DNA from: Clostridium sp. CS001
GTDB taxonomy: Bacteria; Bacillota; Clostridia; Clostridiales; Clostridiaceae
Direction: 5' to 3'
Length of the DNA: 64,000 nucleotides
NCBI RefSeq assembly: GCF_020443565.1
Contig: NZ_JAIZZN010000011.1
Span: 48,939 to 112,938 of the forward strand
Part shown: positions 51,938-60,140 of the stretch, piece by piece
Layout: every line of letters begins with the position of its first letter
Numbering within the stretch: position 1 is the stretch's first letter
The notes under the pieces: model-generated
The model's input: only the letters and a program-made list of their open reading frames with translations
What the model was told of the DNA's origin: nothing
Databases searched by the model: none
Made by a program: the position numbers and the translations under genes

Positions 51938-53467
51938 TTATTTCCAAATTTCACTATCCACGCCAATAGACTTTGATTTAAACTTAGCTCCTTTAGATTC
52001 GTTATAATTCTTCAATGCCTTAAACACTAGTCCTGATCCTATTAATATAATTGGTACATTTACATAAACCACAACGATATTTACAAAATCAGATATATAC
52101 CAGATGTTCCCTAGTTCTAATCCTGCAAGAACTGTTAGCACTCCAAATGGAACAAAGAAAAATGCACCAACCATGCGTATTCCCATTATAAATTTCTTAC
52201 TTCTAGATATTAAATTTGCAGATACTTCCGCAAATAATATTAATCCTACTAAAGTTGTAAATGCAAACATTCCATAACATAGTGAAACAACAATTTTAGC
52301 TACTCCATCCAATGCGGTACCAGGTACCAAGTATTGTATTGAAGATAAGTATACTGTAAGTTTAGAAGCTTTTATACCCTCCCATGCGACCCCAGCATCA
52401 CCTGTCCACACATGTGCTAAGACAATAACAAATCCTGTCATACTGCATACTACCATTGTGTCTAGAAAAACCCCTATAGATTGAACAAACCCTTGTTCCA
52501 CAGGATGCTTATTATCTGCTACCGCTGCTGCCATTGTAATTGTACCTTGTCCTGCCTCATTAGACATAAGTCCACGCTTAATTCCTTGAGCTAAAGCGAT
52601 GCCGAAAGCTCCACCAAATAATGCATTAGGTTTAAAAGCTCCACCAAATACTGCCTTAAAGAAATATGGAACTTCATTTATGTTAACTAATATTATTAAA
52701 AGAACTACAGTTGTATAAATAACTGCCATGATTGGAACCATAACATCAGTAACAGCCGCAACTCTTCTGATTCCTCCAAGCACCGTTAACGCAACAGTAA
52801 TTATTAAGACTATAGCAATACCATAATACACAGTGGATTGACGTCCATAGGTTGTACCTCCTATAGTGTCAGCTATTGAACCGAAACTTGTAAATAAGTG
52901 AAAGGTTTGAGATGGAATAGTAAAAAGTGCATACATTATAAAAACTATTGACAATGCAACCCCTACCCAACGCTTATTTCCTAAAATCTTTTGTCCATAG
53001 AAAGGAAGTCCTCCTACGTATTCATTTCCATTTTTCTCTTTAAAAATCTGTGCCAGTACTGATTCAGCGAAAGCAGTGGACATTCCAAAGAAAGCCGAAA
53101 CCCACATCCAAAATAGTGCTCCTGGTCCACCAATAGAAATTGCTCCAGTAACCCCCATTATATTCCCAGGTCCTACGCGCATGGCAGAACTTAGTAAAAA
53201 TGAAGCTAGTGGACTAATTCCAATTTCCGTAGCTCTACTTTTAACAAGAATTTTAAGTCCCTTTTTAAACCCAGTAACTTGAACAAATCTAGTCCTAATA
53301 GTAAAATAAATTCCTGTTCCCACAAGTAAAATAATTGCAAAGCTGAATTTTCCCAAAATAGGGATGCTTTCATACCACTGAAAATTCGTTGGAAAGTCCC
53401 ATAAAAAGTCTGCAATAGGAACTATAAACTCAAAAAACTTATTTATTGCCTCTAAAAATACGCTCAT
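51938..53467 (-). CDS. alsT: Alanine/glycine:cation symporter (AGCS family)
   Basis: 509 residues with about eleven transmembrane helices. AGCS hallmarks: GTGIYFTIRTRFVQV near the N-terminus, RVGPGNIMGVTGAISIGGPGALFWMW, and GLMSNEAGQGT in the central pore. It imports alanine or glycine (some members glutamine) with sodium. ATG at 53467 after GAAGGGGG. The palindromic repeat copy 5 follows its stop by two bases. Slightly longer than typical members owing to the N-terminal leader segment (residues 1-40). Confidence 0.93.
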   Translation of the reverse strand: MSVFLEAINKFFEFIVPIADFLWDFPTNFQWYESIPILGKFSFAIILLVGTGIYFTIRTRFVQVTGFKKGLKILVKSRATEIGISPLASFLLSSAMRVGPGNIMGVTGAISIGGPGALFWMWVSAFFGMSTAFAESVLAQIFKEKNGNEYVGGLPFYGQKILGNKRWVGVALSIVFIMYALFTIPSQTFHLFTSFGSIADTIGGTTYGRQSTVYYGIAIVLIITVALTVLGGIRRVAAVTDVMVPIMAVIYTTVVLLIILVNINEVPYFFKAVFGGAFKPNALFGGAFGIALAQGIKRGLMSNEAGQGTITMAAAVADNKHPVEQGFVQSIGVFLDTMVVCSMTGFVIVLAHVWTGDAGVAWEGIKASKLTVYLSSIQYLVPGTALDGVAKIVVSLCYGMFAFTTLVGLILFAEVSANLISRSKKFIMGIRMVGAFFFVPFGVLTVLAGLELGNIWYISDFVNIVVVYVNVPIILIGSGLVFKALKNYNESKGAKFKSKSIGVDSEIWK

Positions 53468-53507
53468 TTTTTTACCCCCTTCAATGTATTATTCCCCTTA
53501 CCGATTT

Positions 53508-54236
53508 TTACTTTTCGATTAACTGCTTAAATTCCACACTATTTCGCACCTTATCAAAATCTTTCTCATCTTTTGCTTCCTCTTTAATACCTTGGTTTAT
53601 TTCAATAGCTAGTTTTAAATATTTTACAGTATTACTAACATCACCTTTTCTTCCATAGACACTAGCTATGCCATAATAACTCCACTCATATTTTTCCACT
53701 TCTAAAGCTTTTTCGTACCATTTAATGGCTTCATCATAATGATTATATAGTTCATTAGCTAAAGCTTTATTAAACCTTGCATATCCATAATCAGGCTTAA
53801 GTTCTAATGATTTATCTATTTGCTGCATGCCCTTCTCAAAATCACCATTATAAGCTAATGCAATTCCTTCCACAGCATATGCTTTATAAAAACTTGGATC
53901 TTCCTTTATAACTTGCCTTTGTGTTTCAATTGATTTCTCATACTTTTTTTCAAAAAATTCATCATAGCCTAGCTTCCATTTCTTTTCTAGTTCTTCTTGT
54001 TTATTCTTTATCTCTTGTTCATTTTCATTTTTACTTATTTCTCGCTGTTTTGAAGCTTCTGATTCTACTATTCCTTGTTTTTTTATCACTGCATCTTTAT
54101 TACCTGTGTCTTTAACTTTATCGTTTATAAAGATACTTTTACTATTGCTTGTAGCTTTAGTAATAACTATGCCTGCAACCATAACTGATAGAACAACAAA
54201 AATTATTAACTTAAATTTTACTGATTTTGATTTCAT
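53508..54236 (-). CDS. Membrane-anchored tetratricopeptide-repeat protein
   Basis: 242 residues. It has an N-terminal signal-anchor helix (about 9-27), a charged, Glu/Lys-rich linker (about 45-95), then three to four TPR units. Examples are SFYKAYAVEGIALAYNGDFEKGMQQIDKS and ARFNKALANELYNHYDEAIKWYEKALE. Such proteins usually act as extracytoplasmic or periphery scaffolds. No catalytic motif is visible. It lies 40 bp upstream of alsT in the same direction, which may be coincidental. Confidence 0.8.
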   Translation of the reverse strand: MKSKSVKFKLIIFVVLSVMVAGIVITKATSNSKSIFINDKVKDTGNKDAVIKKQGIVESEASKQREISKNENEQEIKNKQEELEKKWKLGYDEFFEKKYEKSIETQRQVIKEDPSFYKAYAVEGIALAYNGDFEKGMQQIDKSLELKPDYGYARFNKALANELYNHYDEAIKWYEKALEVEKYEWSYYGIASVYGRKGDVSNTVKYLKLAIEINQGIKEEAKDEKDFDKVRNSVEFKQLIEK

Positions 54237-54271
54237 CTTTTCATCCGCTCCTTACTATATTATATTAACTT

Positions 54272-54316
54272 AAGTGCCACCCAGGTGGCAAGTGGCAAGT
54301 TGCCACCTGGGTAGTA
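54272..54316. repeat. GC-rich palindromic repeat, copy 6 (compound, directly after the metQ stop)
   Basis: Plus-strand AAGTGCCACCCAGGTGGC, AAGTGGCAAGTT, then GCCACCTGGGTAGTACTA. Two halves in opposite orientation give a 45-bp long inverted repeat. It begins at the base after the metQ TAG (54317-54319), read leftward. Confidence 0.8.
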
Positions 54317-55135
54317 CTAAAAAGCAGGAACTATATTTCCTTCGTATTTTCCCTCAATGAATTTTTTAACTTCTGGAGAATTTAACGCCTTTGAAAGAGC
54401 TTCTATATAAGGTTTAGTTTTATCTTCTTTTCTCACTGCAAGCACATTTGCATAAGGTGAGTCTTTTGATTCAATTGCTAGTGAATCCTTTGTTGGGTTT
54501 AATTTAGCTTCAATAGCAAAGTTTGAGTTTATAACCGCTGCGTCTAGATCTTTCAAAACCCTTGGAAGCTGTGGGGCATCTATTTCTGTTATTTTAAAAT
54601 TCTTTGGATTTTCTGTAATATCAAGTTTAGAAATAAGCTCTCCTGTTTTTAGTTTTATGAGCCCTTCTTTTTCCAGTACTCTAAGTGCTCTTGCCCCATT
54701 TGTAGGATCGTTTGGAATAGCTATTTCTGCTCCATATTTTAATTCACTAATATTCTTATATTTATTAGAATACACGCCCATAGGTTCAATATGAACTTTT
54801 ACGGTGTAGTCAAGTTCTAGGTTTCTTTCTTTACTAAATGATTGCAAATAGGGTACGTGTTGAAAGAAATTTGCGTCTAGTTGTCCTTCGGCTAAAGCAG
54901 TATTTGGCGTCACATAATCAGTAAATTCCACTATTTCAAGGGTATATCCATCCTTTTCTAGTAATGGTTTTATTACTTCCAATATCTCTTAATGAGGCAC
55001 TGGTGAAGCCCCAACTTTAATAATTTTTTTCTCTGGCACAACTTTCTCATGTGTTGCAACTTCCTTTTTTGATCCACAAGCACTTAATGTAAAGATCACA
55101 ATTATTGATAATAATACACTTAATATTTTTTTCAT
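54317..55135 (-). pseudogene. metQ: D-methionine-binding lipoprotein MetQ, interrupted by an in-frame stop
   Basis: The frame from ATG 55135 (GGGGGAAATTAAC upstream) gives a lipoprotein signal with lipobox LSAC, then KVGASPVPH, a TAA at 54989-54991, and without frame change EILEVIKPLLEKDGY, FTDYVTPNTALAEGQLDANFFQH and the rest of a normal MetQ to 54317. The frame is otherwise intact, so only one codon is bad. A Ser TCA to TAA change is the simplest route (many MetQs have PHSEIL or PHAEIL). Either a recent nonsense mutation, a sequence error, or readthrough. Restart at the TTG at 54982 would yield a protein without signal peptide. Confidence 0.88.
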
Positions 55136-55199
55136 TGTTAATTTCCCCCTCGCATTCCTTATAAGTAGATAAGAATTATCATCTTTCATGCTAAAATAT

Positions 55200-55844
55200 T
55201 TATTTAATCATTTTCTTATATAATAAATTCCCTAATGCTTGTATGATTTGAACGACTGCAATTAATATAATTACTGTGTATATCATAATATCTGTTTTAA
55301 ATCTGTAGTAGCCATATTTTACTGCCACATCACCAAGCCCTCCACCACCAATAGTTCCAGCCATAGCCGAATACCCTATAATATTTATTACTGTTAAAGT
55401 AATTCCAAGCACTATAGAGGGCATTGCCTCTTTTACCATAACTCTAAATATAATTTGATGAGTTTTGGCACCAAAAGATTTAGCGGCTTCAATAATTCCA
55501 TAATCAACTTCCAAAAGTGCAGACTCTATTATTCTTGCAGCAAATGGAGCCGCTCCAAGAGTTAATGGAACTATAGCTGCATTAGTTCCTATGGTTGTTC
55601 CGGCAATAAACTTAGTTAAAGGAAATATAGATATCATCAATATAATAAATGGAAAGGACCTAAGAATATTGATTACCAAGTTTAAACTTTTGTAAATTAA
55701 AAGATTTGGTCTTAACCCTTTAGGAGCAGTTATGATAAGTCCTACTGCTGAAATAAAGCCTAAAATTATTGTGAAAACCGTGGACAGCGATACCATATAG
55801 ATTGTATCTAAAAGTGCAGGTAGTAAAACATCCTTAAATAGCAT
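55200..55844 (-). CDS. metI: Methionine ABC transporter permease MetI
   Basis: 214 residues with five transmembrane helices and the binding-protein-dependent transport EAA loop seen as EVDYGIIEAAKSFGAKTHQIIFRVMVKEAMP (about 130-160). This is the usual size for MetI. It pairs with MetN for L-/D-methionine import. It starts one base after the metN stop. Its start GTG/ATG context follows the metN 3' end, indicating translational coupling. Confidence 0.94.
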   Translation of the reverse strand: MLFKDVLLPALLDTIYMVSLSTVFTIILGFISAVGLIITAPKGLRPNLLIYKSLNLVINILRSFPFIILMISIFPLTKFIAGTTIGTNAAIVPLTLGAAPFAARIIESALLEVDYGIIEAAKSFGAKTHQIIFRVMVKEAMPSIVLGITLTVINIIGYSAMAGTIGGGGLGDVAVKYGYYRFKTDIMIYTVIILIAVVQIIQALGNLLYKKMIK

Positions 55845-56801
55845 TTAAATCACCTCCCATTCTATTAATCTTTGATCCAAATAATTTAATATCTTTTCTT
55901 TGTTTTCCTCACTTACGTTTATTATAAGACTACCCATTACACTATCCCTAAACTTTTCAAGCCTCCCCCATACTATTGAAAAATCTATGTTTAACTCTCT
56001 GGCTATAGAAGTGATTAAGCAATCTTGACTAATCTCCTTTGGAAAAAATATTTTAATATTATAACCTGTATTAGGTATCACTTCTTCCTCCCCAATGAGA
56101 GTTTTCATTTCTTTTGTTGGTCTAACAAATAACTCCTCCGTTGTACCACTACTTCTAATCTGACCTCCTTCTAAAAGAATAAATTTATTACAAATCTCTT
56201 TTACCACCTCCATTTGATGAGTAACTACAATAATTGTTATATTTAATTTATTATTGATGTCTCTCAAAAGCTCTAATATAGATTTTGTTGTTTTAGGATC
56301 TAATGCTGATGTAGCTTCATCACAGAGCAATATTTGTGGATTTAACGCTAAAGCTCTTGCTATTCCAACCCTTTGCTTTTGACCACCACTAAGTTCTCGT
56401 ATGTTGCTAGTTACCTTATCATTAAGTCCTACTAGATCTATTAAGCTATCTACTCTTTTTTTAATAAAACTTTTATCCATGCCCCATACTTCCAGTGGAA
56501 AAGCTATATTATCAAAAACATTTTTTCGGCTAATGAGATTAAAACTTTGAAATATAATGCCTACATCTTTTCTAAATTCTCTAAGCTCTTTTGCTGTTAG
56601 CGACTTCACCTCTTTTCCCATTATATTTAGGCTACCTGCATCGTAACTTTCAAGACCATTAAAGCACCTAAGTAGTGTAGACTTACCTGCACCACTATGA
56701 CCAATAACACCATAAATATCACCTTTATCAACTGTGAATGAAACATCCTCTAATACCTTCAGCTTTGAAAAACTTTTACTTATACCACAAACTTTAATCA
56801 T
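55845..56801 (-). CDS. metN: Methionine ABC transporter ATPase MetN
   Basis: About 318 residues from MIKVCGISKSF. Walker A is GHSGAGKST (about 38-46), the signature is ELSGGQKQRVGIARAL, Walker B is ILLCDEATSALD, and the C-terminal NIL (ACT-like) domain (about 240-318) senses methionine to inhibit transport. ATG at 56801 chosen because AAGGAGAAGTG precedes it; an in-frame upstream ATG at 56822 overlaps that site. First gene of metN-metI-metQ, under two SAM-I riboswitches. Confidence 0.95.
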   Translation of the reverse strand: MIKVCGISKSFSKLKVLEDVSFTVDKGDIYGVIGHSGAGKSTLLRCFNGLESYDAGSLNIMGKEVKSLTAKELREFRKDVGIIFQSFNLISRKNVFDNIAFPLEVWGMDKSFIKKRVDSLIDLVGLNDKVTSNIRELSGGQKQRVGIARALALNPQILLCDEATSALDPKTTKSILELLRDINNKLNITIIVVTHQMEVVKEICNKFILLEGGQIRSSGTTEELFVRPTKEMKTLIGEEEVIPNTGYNIKIFFPKEISQDCLITSIARELNIDFSIVWGRLEKFRDSVMGSLIINVSEENKEKILNYLDQRLIEWEVI

Positions 56802-56872
56802 AATATCACTTCTCCTTTTCATTCGTTACAATGCATCTTTCACCACTACTATTGCCCACTAGTTATTTTTCT

Positions 56873-57027
56873 AAAAAAATAGAACCCAAGAATAAACTTG
56901 AGCTCTAATGCCAAACTTATTCTTATCTCACAGCAATGCTGCAGGATTTAACACCGGGTATCATATACATGATACTGGTTGTCGGGTTTCATAGGGCCAG
57001 TCCCTCCACCTCTCTTGATAAGACGCT
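56873..57027 (-). promoter_or_regulatory. SAM-I riboswitch (proximal to metN), with terminator
   Basis: On the minus strand CTTATCAAGAGAGGTGGAGG followed by GACTGGCCCTATGAAACCC, then GACAACC: the S-box core. It ends with a terminator (GAaCCCAAG/CTTGaGcTC, 56882-56904) followed by TATTTTTTTAG (56873-56880). When SAM is plentiful the terminator forms and metN is off. Confidence 0.93.
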
Positions 57028-57060
57028 ATTAAATTTTAGTTTTAATTTATATGAAAAACA

Positions 57061-57240
57061 AAAAACCCCTTCCATCAAAATAAAATGATGAAAGAGGCAT
57101 AACATTACAAAGGCACCTCTCCCATCTTTCGCTAAGTTACAAAGGAACAAAGCGCAGGAATTAGCACCTTTTCAGACAAATGAAATCTGATGGTTGCTGA
57201 GGTGTCATCGGGCCGTTCCCTCTACCTCTCTTGATGAGAA
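57061..57240 (-). promoter_or_regulatory. SAM-I riboswitch (distal, first in the transcript), with terminator
   Basis: On the minus strand TTCTCATCAAGAGAGGTAGAG, then GGAACGGCCCGATGACACC, then TCAGCAACC: a second complete S-box. Its own terminator is CCTCTTTCATCA/TTGATGGAAGGGG (about 57063-57098) with T6. Two full aptamer-terminator units in series act on metNIQ. Confidence 0.92.
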
Positions 57241-57327
57241 TTAACTGTTTTATTAAATTAAAGATATAGTATCACCTTATAGATTAAATGTAAAGAAGAT
57301 TTTTTATAGTTACAACTTTTCCCCTTT

Positions 57328-57358
57328 AACTTGCCGCTTGCCACCTGGGTGGCACTAG
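57328..57358 (-). repeat. GC-rich palindromic repeat, copy 7 (supplies the stop codon of the next gene)
   Basis: Plus-strand AACTTGCCGCTTGCCACC then TGGGTGGCACTAG. The TAG stop of the dcyD-like gene (57355-57357) is the first three bases of this repeat read leftward. Confidence 0.85.
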
Positions 57359-58344
57359 AAATCAAATAAATCCTTTTGAGGGAACAATCCAAATAATCCA
57401 CCAGTGTGAATGAACAATATATTTTTAAAATCCTTAAATCTTCCATTTTTGATTTCCTCAGTAAGTCCATACATTCCTTTACCAGTATACACAGGGTCAA
57501 GTATAATACCTTCAAGTTTTGCAAACTCACTTATAAAGTTAAGCTCTACTGGGGTACTTAGTGCATAATCACGACCAACATATCCATCTACTATATTTAT
57601 TTCACTCTTATCAAATTGAATATCTACATCCAAGTACTTATTGCTTTCCCTAAGTATTTCTTGAATTTCATTTTTAAAATGGTTCTCATCATTGCATACA
57701 TTAATACTATATATTTGTGATGTGCTATTTAAAACTTTACTTCCTAGTAATAAACCTGCATGAGTTCCACCTGACCCCACTGCTGCAAATATTCCATCAA
57801 AATGAATCCCCATCTCTTTTTCCTGAGTAAGTATTTCTTCCATAGCATTAAAATATCCAAAGCTCCCTATTCCATTTGAAGCACCCTCAGGTATAATATA
57901 TGGTTTATAGCCCTTAAATTCCATTTCCTTTTTAAGCTCTTCCATTATTTCCGTCCGTCTATTGCTATAATCTTCCGCTGTAACAAATCTTATGTCCGCC
58001 CCTAAAAGCTTGTTTATAAATAAATTACCATCTATTTCAGTGTCTTCCTTGCCTCTTAAAATAAGTCCAGCCTTCATTCCCAATTTAACTGCTGCAGCCA
58101 CTGTGGCTCTTGCGTGATTTGATTGAATACCTCCACAAGTTATTAAGTAGTCACATCCCATATCAATGGCTTCTTTAATTGAAAATTCAAGTTTACGTAT
58201 TTTATTCCCCGAAATCTCAGTTCCAGTATAATCATCTCTTTTAATATAAATATTAGGTCCGCCTATAAGCTTTGACAACCTATCAAGCTTTTCAATTTTA
58301 GTTGGAAGATTGGCTAATTTAATTCTATTTGGTATTTTAATCAT
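57355..58344 (-). CDS. D-cysteine desulfhydrase-like PLP enzyme
   Basis: About 329 residues, tryptophan-synthase-beta fold of the DcyD/ACC-deaminase group. The PLP lysine is in SGNKIRKLEF (about residue 52), CGGIQSNHARA (about 77) positions the substrate, and the glycine loop AAVGSGGTHAGLL (about 190) binds phosphate. The length equals E. coli DcyD (328), which converts D-cysteine to pyruvate, H2S and ammonia; ACC deaminase remains possible. The ATG at 58344 follows GTGAGG. The stop codon is supplied by palindromic repeat copy 7. It lies next to the methionine uptake genes, suggesting sulfur-amino-acid use. Confidence 0.82.
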   Translation of the reverse strand: MIKIPNRIKLANLPTKIEKLDRLSKLIGGPNIYIKRDDYTGTEISGNKIRKLEFSIKEAIDMGCDYLITCGGIQSNHARATVAAAVKLGMKAGLILRGKEDTEIDGNLFINKLLGADIRFVTAEDYSNRRTEIMEELKKEMEFKGYKPYIIPEGASNGIGSFGYFNAMEEILTQEKEMGIHFDGIFAAVGSGGTHAGLLLGSKVLNSTSQIYSINVCNDENHFKNEIQEILRESNKYLDVDIQFDKSEINIVDGYVGRDYALSTPVELNFISEFAKLEGIILDPVYTGKGMYGLTEEIKNGRFKDFKNILFIHTGGLFGLFPQKDLFDF

Positions 58345-58506
58345 AGTTTTAATCCTCACTTTCTTAATCTTACCACACATTTTACTATATTAATTATACC
58401 ACCATATATGATATATTTAATATAAAACTCCTAAATTATATGAAATAGGATTAGCCTTCAAAAGGTTTAGGTACAAATTCAAATAAATAATTTATAGAGG
58501 TGAATT

Positions 58507-59883
58507 ATGGATAAAATAAGTATCTCCAAAGCCCATTCTTACATTATTCTAGTGGCAAGCATAATTCTAATATCTACTTGCATTATAACAAATACATCAA
58601 TAGCTTACGGATTTTTAGGCGGTATTATTTTTACTACTTTGATACTACTAAAATATAAGTACACCTTTATAAATGTACTTTCTATAATTTTATATGGGCT
58701 TAAAGAAGCATGGATGTTATATATTTTAATTCTACTTATTGGCGCTGCAGCTTCAGTATGGCTCGCTTCTGGTGTGGTTCCATCTCTAATGTACTATGGT
58801 TTTGAATATATGAAGGGTATAAATTTTCTTCTTGCTACCTTTCTAATAGTTTCAATAGTATCTATATTTATGGGTACTGCAATTGGCACAGTAAGTACCA
58901 TAGGTATTGCACTCCTTGGTGTTGGCAAAGGTTTTGGTGTTCCTGCACCTATGCTTCTTGGTGCAATAATTTCTGGTGCCTTTATTGCGGACAAGATGTC
59001 TCCAATCTCTGGTCTATTTAATCTTACGCTTATAACAACAAAACGAAGCTATAGGGAAGTAATGCCTAAAATGCTTCAAACCTTCATCCCACTATTTGTA
59101 ATTACCGCTGTAATATATTATGTCATGGGTAGAAACTTTACAATCAGCACTGGAGCCGAAAATCTTGTATATTACCAGAATGCTATACTAGATGGATTTG
59201 TAATATCCCCCTACATTGCACTTCTTCCTGCAATAGTTCTTATACTGTCCCTATGTGGCTCTAAAACAATACCAACAATTTTAATAGCTCTTTTTGTAGG
59301 TTGCCTAGTCAGTATTTTTTACCAACATATATCCCCTGATGCCTTGATAAAAGCAATCTTCTTTGGATATAAAGGTTCTACTGCCTCTGGTGAGCTTAAT
59401 AAGATACTTATAAGTGGTGGTATTAAATCTATGATTGAGGTTGTTCTTATAGTTATGGGTGCAGTTAGTTTAACAAGTCTGTTTGAAAAAACTGGCATGA
59501 TACTACCTTTAATTGAAAAACTAACTAAAGGTGTACGTACTAAATCACAGCTTATATTTAAAACAGCTCTAATTAGTAGTTTTTTGACCGTAATAACCTG
59601 TGACCAAACAGCCGGAATACTTCTCCCTGGAAGGCTTTTGCAAGATAAATATAACGAACTTGATATTGATAAAGCGCTACTTGCAAGGACTATTTCAGAT
59701 ACTGGCACTATAATTGCGCCTTTAATGCTTTGGAATATTAATGCTCTTCTCCTTAAATCTCTTACAGGAATCTCTGCCACTGATTATGCACCCTATGCAG
59801 TACTCTGTTACTTATCGCCAATTATTACAATGGCTTTTTCGTATATTTTTAAAGAAAAAAGCCAGGAAGATTTAATCAGATAA
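58507..59883 (+). CDS. nhaC: NhaC-family Na+/H+ antiporter
   Basis: 458 residues with about eleven hydrophobic helices. GTAIGTVSTIGIALLGVGKG and IISGAFIADKMSPISGLFNL (about 135-185) are NhaC hallmarks, as is TCDQTAGILLPGR near the C-terminus. Members exchange sodium for protons, or malate/lactate in the MleN branch. ATG at 58507 after AGAGGTG. Stands alone on the plus strand, divergent from the dcyD-like gene. Confidence 0.9.
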   Translation: MDKISISKAHSYIILVASIILISTCIITNTSIAYGFLGGIIFTTLILLKYKYTFINVLSIILYGLKEAWMLYILILLIGAAASVWLASGVVPSLMYYGFEYMKGINFLLATFLIVSIVSIFMGTAIGTVSTIGIALLGVGKGFGVPAPMLLGAIISGAFIADKMSPISGLFNLTLITTKRSYREVMPKMLQTFIPLFVITAVIYYVMGRNFTISTGAENLVYYQNAILDGFVISPYIALLPAIVLILSLCGSKTIPTILIALFVGCLVSIFYQHISPDALIKAIFFGYKGSTASGELNKILISGGIKSMIEVVLIVMGAVSLTSLFEKTGMILPLIEKLTKGVRTKSQLIFKTALISSFLTVITCDQTAGILLPGRLLQDKYNELDIDKALLARTISDTGTIIAPLMLWNINALLLKSLTGISATDYAPYAVLCYLSPIITMAFSYIFKEKSQEDLIR

Positions 59884-59919
59884 TGATTAAAAATTCCTAG
59901 CTTTTAATATGTTTTTTTA

Positions 59920-60078
59920 TTAAACTTTTTCAAACTCTGATTTAGAAACTCCACATAAAGGACATACCCAATCTTCTGGAATATCTTCAAATTTAGTTCC
60001 TGGTGCTATTCCTCCATCTGGATCTCCTATTTCTGGATCATATTCATATCCACATACTAAACAAACGTACTTATCCAT
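59920..60078 (-). CDS. Rubredoxin
   Basis: 52 residues, too short for most ORF lists: [20 protein letters not shown], then [20 protein letters not shown] and [11 protein letters not shown]. Two C-x2-C motifs ([12 protein letters not shown] and [10 protein letters not shown]) ligate one iron. It carries electrons to the flavodiiron protein encoded 62 bp upstream on the same strand. Start ATG at 60078 after GGAGATG. The convergent nhaC ends 36 bp away. Confidence 0.95.
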   Translation of the reverse strand: MDKYVCLVCGYEYDPEIGDPDGGIAPGTKFEDIPEDWVCPLCGVSKSEFEKV

Positions 60079-60140
60079 AAAAACATCTCCTCTAAATTTA
60101 TTTAATATTACAATTTAATATTATTAACTAATAATATCAC

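Noticed and set aside
57258..57530. 90-codon minus-strand ORF containing SSATQVASGKL
   Set aside because: It is another frame of the dcyD-like gene running through repeat copy 7. The true gene frame ends at 57355. It shows that the repeat is open in this frame but is not itself a gene.
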